Source: Adineta vaga (lineage: Eukaryota; Rotifera). Taken from it: a stretch of DNA of 64,000 bases. Under the pieces are notes generated by a model. The model was not told the origin of the DNA, searched no databases, and saw only the letters and a list, made by a program, of their open reading frames with translations. A program made the translations under genes and the position numbers. Below, piece by piece: positions 48,001 to 60,010 of the stretch. Every line of letters starts with the position of its first letter. Position 1 is the first letter of the stretch. Location: positions 186,001-250,000 of the forward strand of contig CP075493.1 of assembly GCA_021613535.1 (NCBI GenBank). The letters run 5' to 3'.

Positions 48001-48295
48001 AATATTTCGTGTTATATAGATGTTTTCATTTTCTTTCTTTTTATAATTTAATTCGAAGAGATTGCTTTTGGATAAAACAATAAAAATGAATAATTCGAAA
48101 TAAAAAAAACAGATATTACTGATAATAGAACCCTATGCACAGTTTAATACAACATGACTAAATTAGAGCGTTTCCATCTAAATTTTTTCGGAACCGACCG
48201 TAGAACCGATTTTTTTCGATTTTGCTGACCGGAGCCGGAACCGGAGCCGCGGCTCCGGTTCGGTTCCGGGTAATTTTTGGAACCCCCGGGCTCTA
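45051..48295 (+). mobile_element. hAT transposon with 8-bp target duplication
   Basis: 3245 bp. The left end TAGAGCCCGGCGGTTCC and complemented right end TAGAGCCCGGGGGTTCC are inverted repeats. CTTACATC is duplicated at 45043-45050 and 48296-48303. Subterminal regions are filled with GGAACCG-type motifs. The transposase gene lies between them with intron-sized gaps. The duplication is exact, so the insertion is fairly young. Confidence 0.95.
45519..47962 (+). pseudogene. hAT transposase gene, interrupted
   Basis: Exon blocks 45519-46016, about 46070-46185, about 46287-46993 and about 47203-47962 follow each other with GT/AG at the gaps. The start holds a BED zinc finger (CCQICKEVLHHKS...IKHKNMC). 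DFWTDTYTG carries the first catalytic Asp, SDNENKMKAAF and CSIHYVNKQLE follow, LLHPSFKNFD is the conserved mid motif, and ASNTLEERLFSSSKRTINDR is the C-terminal dimerisation region. A TGA at 45969-45971 stops the first block although the frame continues with LKLLPDSRT. A one-base shift seems needed in the TA run at about 46091-46102. The protein is therefore probably not made, though termini are intact and it could be mobilised in trans. Confidence 0.85.
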
Positions 48296-48517
48296 CTTAC
48301 ATCCACATTCTCAAGATTATGTCACTGAGATTATGCTATGTTGCGAACTGTACTAAATTAACGTTATAAGCATTCTGTACTTAATCAATACTCTAGCAGC
48401 TATTGTATTTTAATTATCTTAAGTGACAGCAAAAAGATTTCGGTTTAAGAACGATTAAATCTACTTGTCTGTTCATAGTTCCTGTGCTGTTCCTACATTT
48501 TACGAACAATCTTCAGA

Positions 48518-49194
48518 TTATTTTGGTGGTAATATTTGGTCAGAGTAGCGTTTGGAACGAAGCCAGTCAATCGTTGGTTTTAATGACTTAAAGAGACATC
48601 CATTTTCATCCATGATAAGAGCTTTCGTCACACTACTGATATGCTCGTCCAAAGCATATTCACCATCATCCCAGATATATGGACGATCGTCAGTCATTGG
48701 CACATTGATTGTAGATTTAATCGCTTCATAAACTGGCCGTGTCTTCTCAGACAGTAATGAACGGACATCGTACCCACCATTTTCCTGTATTAAGCTGGCA
48801 CGTAAATCCAAGGCTTGTATGCAAACTAGGAAACATATACTTATATGTTGGCTTAGTACGGATATAGATTTTCGAGCAAGGCATGCAGATATATGACCCA
48901 TCGAATTAATATTTTGATTATATTGTTCAGCATGAGTTGCGAATTTATCAGCTATAGGTGCGCCCAGAAATAGTAAGTATGGCATAATGGAATTGCCGGT
49001 TAGCTGAAGGGCTTTTACTCCGATATTAACTTGTCGAGCACGATTACCAACGAGACAGCCAGGTAAACCGTTGCTAAATTCAGGAGTAACCATTTGAGCA
49101 ATCTGTACATCTAAATGTTTAGCCATAAGACCTACAGCATACCGAAGTCTATCCATCGATACAGCAACATATTCACCGAGAAAATTACCGCCAC
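48518..49194 (-). CDS. MIO enzyme exon 3
   Basis: After acceptor ATATAG it completes the split Cys codon and continues GGNFLGEYVAVSMDRLRY, KHLDVQ, PEFSNGLPG, GNSIMP and AEQYNQNINSMG. It ends LPPK and TAA. The phase match across 5.7 kb supports the join. Confidence 0.92.
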
Positions 49195-52100
49195 CTATAT
49201 GTGATAAAAAGAGGCTATGAGATGAATTTCAATCCATATATGGCTCTAGAGAAATTTCGAGGACCCCTCTGGTATAGCACCTGAGGATTTAAGGTTCCCT
49301 TCAATACATAGTGAAACACTCCATTATGTTTTTCTACTAAGATTGTTTTCAGAGAGGGTCTACGAAAAGATGGACCTACACAGAAAACACAAAAGGTGTT
49401 CTACGAAGTCATTTTTGCAACGAAATAGAAACCCTTTTAAACATTTCGTACGAACATAACATGCTTCTATTGAACTTGTTAACAGTTCAGTAAGCTTTTT
49501 TGACGGTTTAGAATTCGTTGCAAACTGCGAAGCCCTCTAAAGTTTGCATTTGATCTAAAAAACGTTTCGAAAACGTCTTTATTTTCTACGAAACCTTTTT
49601 TTAGTACACGAAACCCTCTTTGGTTTCGATTAACACCTTTTTTGTTTTCAGTCTATTTACACATTAGCTTGCATACAAAACATTTTGGATTTTTGATTGA
49701 TATAGCTCATTCGATAGAGCTTGAAAAGTTATTCTTAGAACCAAATTTTTAGCATTTTCTGACACTCCCTTCAAGATATATGAGAGATAATCTTTACGCC
49801 ATACTCAAGTCCTACTTTGTGCAATTAGGAGATTTTCGACACTTCGAATGTGCACTTAATAAGTTCATAAAACAATATTAAAGACCATTTTGCAATGATT
49901 TCTCGCTAAAAAAATGTGTTTTTTTTCGGAGGAAAAATTTACGTGTTTTTGCGATGAAAGTCTATCAAGATAGTTCCTGCTTAAAAATCTTTTTAAATCA
50001 AAAGATAGGCCGTGAAAAACTGCATCTTTTTTTATATGAAAAAATAAGATAAAACGTCGGGAGAATTATAAAGTTTTCATTACAAAGAGAGCCATTATCA
50101 TGCATTGTTATTATAGGCTTATGATCTCGTTGATTTATGTGACATTTTTCATAGCACAGATGAATACTAACATATATACAATTTCAAATGTGTTTTTAAT
50201 GCTGAAACAACTGTATATCATCTCGGTTGAGAATGCTTCATTTCTAGTCCTAATTAGCTGTAACCACCTTCAACTTTATGCACATACATAAGGTTTCTAT
50301 GCACAACTCATCAATGCTAACTTACTCCTAACTTCTCTCATTTCTCAAAGTGATGTGCGTACTAGCATATAGAAATGATTCATATGATACATCAAGATGG
50401 ATCTTTCAGTCGTGTATGCAGCGTTTTCTCAGTTACGGAAATGAACACTCTGAGTGAATCTAGCAAAGTCGTGCCAAGTATACATCAAAGTTTTCTGAAT
50501 CAAAACGTCATATCTATTTTGGACTACAGATTCATAGAAAGAGTTTCGTTATTACCCGTATGAACTTTTCTGTGTGAACTGACTACTTCCTGCGGATATT
50601 TTAATTCGTTTCGAATAATTTCACATGTCAGGCAAGCAAAAATTGTATAGAGCGTTACAGAGCAAAGGATTTGTGTAATTCATAGTCATTAACAATTGGT
50701 TGTATATCATCGAAAGTCTGCTTCTAACTGACTCTAGGGCTCTCGCTATGCAGAAGTATGCTAAAAACTTCGAAATCTTAGTGTGTGTTGAATCGACCGT
50801 CTTGGTTATTACATCTAATGAACACTCTCTCCAGAAAAGCTCCTTCAGAATCAGTGGATGCTAATATTTATGATTGATTTTTAGGTAGTTTCTAGATGTT
50901 TTCGAAAAGGTTTCGAAGCCTGGTACTTTAAAGATTATCTTGTTTCCATTCAAATATAGGCAACCACGATCGTCTAGTGATGTGAATGAGGATTAATAAC
51001 ACTCTGTTTGCGTCTTTTTACAGATAAGCTCTCTGACCATTTTATCTGTAACAATTATCGATGATTTTTCAAAGGTTATCACCATCTCTTCCAATGTGGG
51101 CGATCAAACAATGTCGCTATTCGAAGTGGATCATCGTCAGTTACATATAAGTTCTCGTATCTTTGTATTCCAGGCAGCATCTGCCGAAGAGAAACGAACA
51201 GTGGGGAGGTACGAAAAAAAGCATAGTCGAATCAAGAGCGAGAAAACTTAGATAGTATAAGAGGAAAATGTCAAACCACGAATAATAGTCAGAATCATGA
51301 AAAACTTCATAAGATTTTCTCTCTGTTCTTATGCAAGTAGATAGTTCACAAGTCTCTAAAAATCAGCCTTGTTTGTGAGATTTATTCTGAACCTATATTA
51401 TTAATATAGCTGCATTTCTAGTATGCTGTGTTGTTTCGTAAATGTAAAGTTAGGCATGCACCGAATCGGCGAACTGTGATGCTCAGTGCATACTTATTTC
51501 TATTTATATAGCATAGGTCTTATAAAACAATCATGTTATAAGGAAAAATGTATAGATCGACTTATACTACATCAGAAATGTAATAGTGCACAATCTTATA
51601 ATCATCATCAGTTGAGACTACTCTTTAGCGCTGTTTTCTATTAATCATTGCGATCTTGGACAGTGAATATCAAACATTTCATGTCTAAATGAAAAAAACT
51701 TTTTCGAAAAAATATATGCTATTGCCAATCCCCTTCGTTATCGATTTATGTAAGTTTTCATATTACCGATGTGCTTCGGTTTTATTAAGATTCATATATT
51801 TCAACTGACCCCCTAAAAACCTGTACAGAATAACTTGTCAATGATATGAAACGCAAAATGATCTTTTCACAGAACAATACTTTCAGTGAATTAGATACGA
51901 ACTTTTATCCAAACTTCGTGTCTCTGTACAACCATCTAAGTCAGGAAGAAGCTGTTGCTAAAACTGTAAGAAATCTATTGTATCCAAGAACCTACCATAT
52001 CTCAGTCTATATATTCACAGTCGGATCTTCCTAGCTCTTCAATGATTTAAAATAGCCACAGGAAACCGAACTAACATACATATTATTAAGTTACGAGAAC

Positions 52101-55100
52101 AAGAAAAATCTATTTTTCAACCGATTACGAGAGATTCTCATTGTCAGATATAAAAAACATCAAAACTAATTCAAAATATAATCTGCAAAGCAGCAAGTAC
52201 TACCAGTCTCAAAATTTCAGAATATTTTCAAATCATTTTCCGGTCAGTTCTGGGTATACCTCAGAGGCGGGCAACCCGAAACGAGTCAAGTCAATTCTGA
52301 CTCGACTTCACTGGGAAATTTCCGTGCAGGCCAAGTCACAAGTCGCATATCAATCATAAATATAATTACGTGCTTTATGCATCTCATACTTATGCAATTA
52401 CTACTGACTATCCATATCTGGACGAAAATGAAGAAAAAAATTCGAACAGACACACAAACGTTAACGAAAGAAAGATATATAGCAGGTTTTCAACTAAATT
52501 ATCTCAAATGAAGTCAAAAACGTTTCTATCGAGGTATTAAATTCCTCTAATTTGCGAAACGCTTTGACTTCCCCATCCCTCGTGTACATGAAGCTCAACT
52601 AAAAAATAAGTCGTGAGAAACTAGCGAGTTCAAAATATATCATGTCAGCTTACAATCACCACCTTTTCTGTCATATAAAACTTACTGAAACTATCTCAAA
52701 ATACGGTGCTAAAAATACTTCAGACTTACAGTAGTACACAGCCAGAGAATACATCCGAAATATCATTTTACATTCTTTAGATAACCCTGCACTCTTTGGG
52801 AATCGCCCCCATCAACTGATGAATACATTTCTGTAACTGAGAAAACGCTGCATACACGACTGAAAGATCCATCTTGATGTATCATATGAATCATTTCTAT
52901 ATGCTAGTACGCACATCACTTTGAGAAATGAGAGAAGTTAGGAGTAAGTTAGCATTGATGAGTTGTGCATAGAAACCTTATGTATGTGCATAAAGTTGAA
53001 GGTGGTTACAGCTAATTAGGACTAGAAATGAAGCATTCTCAACCGAGATGATATACAGTTGTTTCAGCATTAAAAACACATTTGAAATTGTATATATGTT
53101 AGTATTCATCTGTGCTATGAAAAATGTCACATAAATCAACGAGATCATAAGCCTATAATAACAATGCATGATAATGGCTCTCTTTGTAATGAAAACTTTA
53201 TAATTCTCCCGACGTTTTATCTTATTTTTTCATATAAAAAAAGATGCAGTTTTTCACGGCCTATCTTTTGATTTAAAAAGATTTTTAAGCAGGAACTATC
53301 TTGATAGACTTTCATCGCAAAAACACGTAAATTTTTCCTCCGAAAAAAAACACATTTTTTTAGCGAGAAATCATTGCAAAATGGTCTTTAATATTGTTTT
53401 ATGAACTTATTAAGTGCACATTCGAAGTGTTGATGAGCTAAATCAACGCACAAAAGTTTGGTGGCAATTTGTTTATACTTTGAAAACTTATGTAAACTTC
53501 TTTCGTAAACGGTCGATTGGACAAATTAACCGATTCGGTTGTGTACTTAGTTTTTTGGGTACAGAAAAAACTATAATCCTCTTAGTGTGTGTCTTCGTTG
53601 TACTCAGATAAAAGAGTACTTCTGTAGTACACTAAATGTTCATAGTATCCATGAAACGTACCGGATCCATATCGATAAAGCCAAGAATTCTCACTAAATG
53701 ATTTGATCCTTCATAACTCTGTTTATCACCAACTTATTGCTAAGATTGGTCCAATTCTTGTCGATTATTAGTGATTTCAATCTTTTCTGACTGAAGATTG
53801 ATATTCGGCGACTTGTAGAGAATATCTCAAGAGGATGCTCTCAGAGTATCCATACTGTAATAATTTTGCCTCACATAGTAGGGCACTAGATTAAAAAAAT
53901 GAACAGTAGTGGATTTTCTTTTTTGTCCATCGTGATGAATCAGTGAAAAACGTCACATGCTTATATTTGTCGTTATTCTGTATTCTATCTTTATAATTCT
54001 TTTCTCTTTCGAAAGGGTATATAAGTGACTGTTTTGTGTGAGAACGATGTAATATGCGGTATGAAAAAATTAAGAGATGCGTAGCTGCATCAGCGCTAGA
54101 GCCTCTTCTCTCAAAAATCGTTACATCCCTTTTATCGCTGAGATCGATCATTCGACAGATTTGAACAGTTAATATAGTTTAATATTGCCATTTGACAGCA
54201 TCAAACTGTTAACTACTAAGTGACTACCGTTTTGTTGCTTGAAAAAGCTTCGGTATTTTCATAGCATTCATTCAAAACCTTAAAAAAGTCGAAAAATCAC
54301 TGTCTTTACAGTTTGTAAAAAGTATTTTAGAACGTGTAAAAAGATCTGTATGATACGAAAACTATTTAAAACAAGTTGATTACGTCATGTAAGAGTGTTG
54401 TATGTTGCAAATAAACTTTGTTTGGAGGATCGAGACTTTTCTATATAAACGAATCTGATCCGAGATATTTATACAAATAAAGTTTCATATCCACACTATA
54501 CATTATAATTGTATGATACACTAGAAAAACAAATTGTAGGATAATTAACGGATAAAGTGTTTTACGAGTTTATAAAATATAATATACCCTTTTCCGAGCT
54601 TATTTGACAAAGGTATAAACTATTTTTCATTTATGAGACACTTCAAAAACGGAAAAAGGGTTTATTAAACGTTGTAAATTCATTTCTTGCACAAAAACTT
54701 AATACAACGCATGTTTCTAGTAGGAAACATAACACATTGAGATTTCTACGAATAATCAGGTAACGACTGGAGAGACGTTAAAAGATTGTTAATATCATCT
54801 TGGGAAAAGTGTACTCGTTTTCGATTATAATTAAAGTACTATGCTCGAACAATAAAAGGGCCGATATATGATACTTACAATAAACTCTGCCAGCATCAAC
54901 ATCAATTAATGGATTGTCGTTGGCAGAATTCATTTCAATTTCAAGTATACGCGCAATATCATGCAGTGTTTCAACCATTGGGCCAAGAAATTGTGGACAG
55001 CAACGCATTGAATATCGATCTTGAATTAATGCGTCTACGCTTCGCTTTGTTAATTTACCATCCAGAGCATCATAAATCAACTTTGAACCATCAATTAAGT

Positions 55101-58100
55101 CGAGTAAAGCGGTTGCTATGTCAATCTGTAATAGTAGTAAATACATAACAAAATACAGTAAAACCTTTCTATAGTGGACACTCTCGGGACAATTCAAAGT
55201 GTCCAGTGTAAAGAGGTGTCTATTATATAGAGGTGAGGTATTTTATAGAACAGCTCTTTCAGACACATAGTAAATATGTTTTGTAAATACCTAAGGGTTC
55301 CTAGTGAACACTACAAGATACTACTGTGTATTGTTAGTTGTTCTTACATGCATATTTGCTCTCGATAACTTCATAGTTGTCAAAAATCTAGTCGAATTTC
55401 TCTTATGAGCACCAATACACTTTTCAAAAATCTTCATCGTATATAATTATATTCAAATATCCACTATAGGGAGGTCCATTTGCTGCAAAAACTAACATCT
55501 GGTACTTTCAAAACTGTCCACTATACAGGAGTGTCCACTATGAGAGGTTCTACTGTATATTAATAGGCCTTCCGCGCACTTCAACAAAGTTTATGAACGC
55601 GAGCAGATAAACTCTTACGAGGGAACCTTTCCAACTGGCCAATCGCTTTTTAAATAAAAGTCACTGGGATAGAGGTTATCGACCATACTGATTTCGAATA
55701 TTTGTACGAGAATTCTCTTAAGCCTTCTGTCCGAACTTATATGTATTTTGCCGAAAATTTAGTCTGGGACATGGTATATATTGAAAATCGAAAGACGATA
55801 TTTTGAGCTGACATTTTGCCCAGAGATAGGGCTATATACAAATAGGAAGCCCTGAAATTTTCAGCTCAAAAGAATGTTTCTTTCTCACGCTATTGCACTT
55901 CAAAAAAAACGCTTGTATATTCTTTAAGCAATGGTAGACACTTTGAAGTTTTGACAGTGCAATAGCTTGAGAAAGAAACATTCTTTTGAGCTGAAAATTT
56001 CAGGGCTTCCTATTTGTATATAGCCCTATCTCTGGGCAAAATGTCAGCTCAAAATATCGTCTTTCGATTTTCAATATATACCATGTCCCAGACTAAATTT
56101 TCGGCAAAATACATATAAGTTCGGACAGAAGGCTTAAGAGAATTCTCGTACAAATATTCGAAATCAGTATGGTCGATAACCTCTATCCCAGTGACTTTTA
56201 TTTAAAAAGCGATTGGACAGTTGGAAAGGTTCCCTCGTTAGTCACATGTTTGAAGTTCAAATTCTCTGGTGTTTGATATTTTCAGTCTATATTATTTTTT
56301 TTTCAAATCTTTTTAAGATCCTATTCAAAATCTTTTACTTAAAAAGACGAATTTATATAGAATATTTCAAAAAACAGAACCGTTAATTTAATAAATTGCT
56401 ATTATGAGAAATGAATTACCACTCACAGTTTTTTGCCACGGATCATTGCCCGCGTGAAAGACCTAAGGTTGGGGAATAGGAAAGTGTAAATAAGTATTTC
56501 GAAATTTTTCATATATTGGGATGGAATGATGGAAAAGGTAAGATTATACATCCATATGACTACTTTCACAATCCCTGCTCCAGGCAGCATTCATCGACCT
56601 AACCCCTCCGCCCGCGCAACTAAAGACCTCAGGCCTTCTATAGTAGAGTACTTGACGAGCTTACTGATACTAAGAAAGATTTTCTTTCAACTGTTTTCAT
56701 TTGTACAAAAGAATGAAAAATATAAACGTAACGCTGAGTCATTTTCATAACGTTGTGACACAGTTTTTGGTTAATAATTTTCAGATCCTTAAGATATTTA
56801 GCATAATATGATATTCTGAAGTGTTAGCCTTCTCGGTATTTGTAAAATTTCTATCCAAGAATGGGATCGATATATTCACGTGAAAACCTGTACTATGAGC
56901 AGCATGTCACGAAATTTACAGAAGTCCAGGAAGTGCCTTTGACCACAAAAACTAAAACCAAATAGTTCATTTTGTGGAGAATGAAATTCTGCATCGAGTG
57001 GTATGTCAAGCAACATGTTTTGGAGATTTCATCTCATAAAAACATCCAAAATACGATTTTCGAAAAGTTTTAGAATCTAATTTCTTAAATAAAGAATTCA
57101 CTTTTCCAAAAAAATAAATGTCAAATTTGTGATCAATATTAAAAACTGTAGCTAGAATGATGTTTAGGAATGTTGTTATCGACATACAAAGTTTCAAAAC
57201 TTCATCAGCGAAGTATCACTTTACGTGGATATACCGTCTACAGAAATTAAATGGGTTTCACGGGAAGTGGGGGAGGTAGCTATTCATTTGGATACACCAC
57301 AAGAAAATTTTCGAGGGCTTTGATAAAGAAACCTTTTCTTTTACGTGTAATCATACCCTCAAAAACAAGGAATAAATCGACGCTAACAACTTTCAAAAAA
57401 ATTATGGTTGAAACACGACTATCCACGCCAACGAAAGTGACGCGAAACTCTAATTAAGTTGGCGAATATGAGAAGCACTCAAATTGTTCAAGAGATGAAT
57501 ATATTTCAAATATGTTCCTTCCTCAACTAAAGTTAAAATCAGAACCAATCAAAATACATTAATTTAAAGACAAAATTCGAGGTACTAGATATAATCAATA
57601 TGTTACGTTCTTACTCGTACACACGAAATTCTATTTAATCTCACGTTTTGGCAAGATTTAAGACAGCATGACGAAATAAACAGCTAAAAATTGTTCAGAC
57701 TCAAAGCGCGTGGTATCAGAGTACGAAAGCACAATCCATGGTAGTTTATGACTAAATACGAGAATGTATTCTACATTTTTAGACTATCACAGGAGAGATA
57801 GTAGACAAGATAATAGTTTCAATTGCTAATCATATAACGGCAAGTTTCGCGGAACCGTACAACTTAAAATTGTACTTGCGCAGTCTTCATCTGGAAGTTG
57901 CGCACTCTCATTCATAATTAAACGTAAACAGGCTTATCCAACCATCATTTGTTCTTAATATAACATAATAGCTCATGCAATTATTCTCTACGGTGTTCAG
58001 TGTGATTTGAATTCTGATTCTAAGATATATGTTGTTTAATTGGACAAACAAGGTTTCATTTACAAATCTGACGAATTCTTACAATTTGTTCAATAAAAAT

Positions 58101-60010
58101 GATTAACACGTTCAACACAATGGGACCCACCGGTGAGTCCCACTATATTGTACAGTGGTTTGTCGACTATGAAAACAAAAAGATTTTCGGAGACTTTTAT
58201 TGTTTATCAGACTTTATAAAGCTCTTTTGCCGATAATTTTAATAAAAAAATTTAAATCTGATAAATAAATGGCGATGCTACAGTGGAAATATGAAAATCT
58301 TTTTTTTATTAAAATGATCGGCAAAGAGAGCTCTACAAAGTCTAAAAGACGAAAAATTCCCGAAGAACCCATTTTTGCTCTTTCGGGTCGACTGCCCATG
58401 AAAATACTCAGTCGTATGTCTGAAAAGTTTGGAACTTTTGATAATTCTTGAGCTCATACTGTGAAAAAAAAGGTTCTGTAGAAGAACAAAAGCTTCTATT
58501 TGAGTCAAAAGTTCCCAAAAAACGAACATCAAATTAGACAAAACCTTTTCTGGTTCTGAATTTTACCAGCTGGTCGAGCCCTCTTATACAGAACCTTTTC
58601 TTAAGTTTCGGAGAGCAAAAAAGGGTTTCGTAGGAGAATACTAAAAGCTTCGAGGGTTCAGATTTAATTCTACAGAACCATAATGGTTTATTTCGAAATC
58701 CTGATGGTTCCGTACTAAACCCTGACAGTTCAGATACTTTACTACAAAGCCCTTTTTTGCTCTGCGGAACTTACGAAAAGGTTCTGTAGAAGAAAGTTCG
58801 GCCCGCTGGTAAAATTCAGAACCATAAAAGGTTCTGTCTAATTTGATGTTTGTTTCTTTGGAACTTTTGACTCAAATAGAAGCTTTTGATCTTCTACAGA
58901 ACCTTTTTTGTGGGTTCGGGAAAGCTCATTTATTTTTTTCAGAGTAGTTGTTCCATGAATTGGTAGTTATACTCCTGAATCCCGTTTTCAACGAGGTTTC
59001 GTCTGACATAAAATTCAATGTTGATATCATTTGTATTTGGAGGTGTACTCTCTAGAGAAATATTATTTGCTACCTTGTAGAATCAAATCGTGCTGAACGT
59101 GTTAATGCACAGATATATTTATTATGCCTTAAAGTTAAAAATTACTATATTCTTTGCTTTTATTTACCTGTCCTGAGTGGCCTTTGATCCTGTGTAAAAA
59201 TGGGTGAAATGGCTGGTTACTGGAACCTAATGCTTGAAGAACCATCGCATGAATGTGAAGAATAGCAGCCATCAACGTATATAGATCATAGCATGCAAGT
59301 GAAGCAGAAGCCGTCATCATACTAGTGCCGTTTAGCAGAGCCAAACCTTCTTTTGGATTAAACCGTTTTGTTTCGTATCCAAGTCTGTGTAGTGCTTCAG
59401 GTGCGTTAATCGTTTCACCACGAAAATCGACATAGAGTGTTTCATCTTGTCCAGCAATAGCAGAGGCAATATATGACAGCGGAACAAGATCACCCGATGC
59501 TCCTATTGACCCAAATTCAGGAACTAACGGTGTAACTCCTTCACATACAAATCGTATTAGTCGTTCGTCCCACAGTCGACGAATGCCAGAAGCTCCAATT
59601 AGATGAGCATTGGCGCGTAAAACCATGGCTGCTCGGATAGACTCTAACGACATATTGGCACCACTGCCCGTCTTGTGAGCACGAACTAAGTTGTTTTGTA
59701 GTTCTTCAGCATATTCTCCGCAGACGAGTCGATTGGCAAGGCCGCCGAATAAACTTGTGACTCCATACAGAGGCTGCGAAGCAGTGACGATATCGTGAAT
59801 GATGCTAACTGATTGTTCCATTCGATGACATATATTCACATCATTTGATAATTCAACCTCGTGATAATGACGAGCAATCAGAACTAAATTTTCCAATGTG
59901 AGATTTTTGCCATTAATTACGATTGATTTCGATTTTTCTTCTTCATCATTTTTGCATACCATTATAGCATTAGTGTACCCATTGTGTACAGAAGAATCTG
60001 TATTATTCAT
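48518..60010 (-). CDS. MIO-type aromatic amino acid ammonia-lyase/aminomutase (3 exons)
   Basis: Exons 60010-59168, 55125-54879 and 49194-48518 join in phase into 588 residues. The family removes ammonia from Phe, Tyr or His, or shifts the amino group to the beta carbon, using an MIO group formed from Ala-Ser-Gly. Visible: catalytic YGVTSLFGG (Tyr82), GSIGASGDLVPLSY (MIO residues 171-173), LLNGTSMM (Asn227), QDRYSMRC, GGNFLGEYV across the last junction, PEFSNGLPG and AEQYNQNINSMG. Sequence resembles cyanobacterial phenylalanine ammonia-lyase more than plant enzymes or animal histidase. The selectivity pair after NLVR is Ala111-His112, unlike Phe-Leu in Phe lyases, so the substrate is open. 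Introns of 4.0 and 5.7 kb are packed with foldback elements. All catalytic residues I can check are intact. I infer bacterial origin followed by intron gain. Probably cytosolic, tetrameric. Confidence 0.92.
49195..49838. other. MIO intron 2, proximal part
   Basis: It contains AAACCCTTT/AACCTTTT-type motif groups at about 49380-49640 resembling those in the putative MITE at 37-38.6 kb. No gene recognised. Confidence 0.4.
49839..53430. repeat. Large foldback with ~600-bp arms and 2.4-kb loop
   Basis: Arms 49839-50443 and 52828-53430 are almost identical in inverted orientation; both carry the same 63-codon open frame (50100-50291 and 52978-53169), which resembles nothing and is not called. The loop 50444-52827 is AT-rich with no recognised gene. 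The whole sits in intron 2 of the MIO gene. Confidence 0.82.
53431..54878. other. MIO intron 2, distal part
   Basis: No gene recognised. A short inverted pair with ATACCCTTTTTCCGAGC-like and GGAAAAAGGGTTTATTA motifs is at about 54580-54670. Confidence 0.4.
54879..55125 (-). CDS. MIO enzyme exon 2
   Basis: Acceptor ATTACAG, then IDIATALLDLIDGSKLIYD, and ends DNPLIDVDAGRVY plus one base at donor GTAAGT. It includes QDRYSMRCCPQFLGP, whose Arg contacts the substrate carboxylate in the family. It lies 4.0 kb from exon 1. Confidence 0.92.
55156..55555. mobile_element. Tc1/pogo-like MITE (400 bp)
   Basis: The left end CAGTAAAACCTTTCTATAGT and complemented right end CAGTAGAACCTCTCATAGT are imperfect inverted repeats continuing into GTGGACAC. 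TA flanks each side (55154-55155, 55556-55557). Ends of the CAGTAGAACCTC type are characteristic of pogo/Tigger-derived elements. No transposase. Confidence 0.8.
55617..56240. repeat. Compact palindrome, ~290-bp arms
   Basis: 55617-55910 and 55950-56240 are near-perfect inverted copies around a ~40-bp centre. The outer end reads ACGAGGGAACCTTTCCAACT. No coding capacity; likely a foldback MITE. Confidence 0.85.
56241..58449. other. MIO intron 1, middle part
   Basis: No gene recognised. A small inverted pair at 58210-58250 and 58301-58342 (TTTATAAAGCTCTTTTGCCG and its diverged complement) marks a minor foldback. Other open frames here are chance. Confidence 0.4.
58450..58927. repeat. Foldback with AGGTTCTGTAGAAG arms
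   Basis: AAAAGGTTCTGTAGAAG near 58469 is inverted near 58892-58907, and TGACTCAAATAGAAGCTTTTG in the right arm pairs with the left arm. GGTTCTG/CAGAACC units recur inside the arms. It lies in intron 1 of the MIO gene. Confidence 0.7.
59168..60010 (-). CDS. MIO enzyme exon 1
   Basis: 281 codons from the ATG to donor GTAAAT after HSGQ. It contains the catalytic Tyr loop and the ASG triad. The first ~30 residues are hydrophilic and not conserved. Phase 0. Confidence 0.92.

Noticed and set aside
50100-53169. Two identical 63-residue open frames (50100-50291 and 52978-53169)
   Set aside because: Same situation: arms of the large foldback in the MIO intron.
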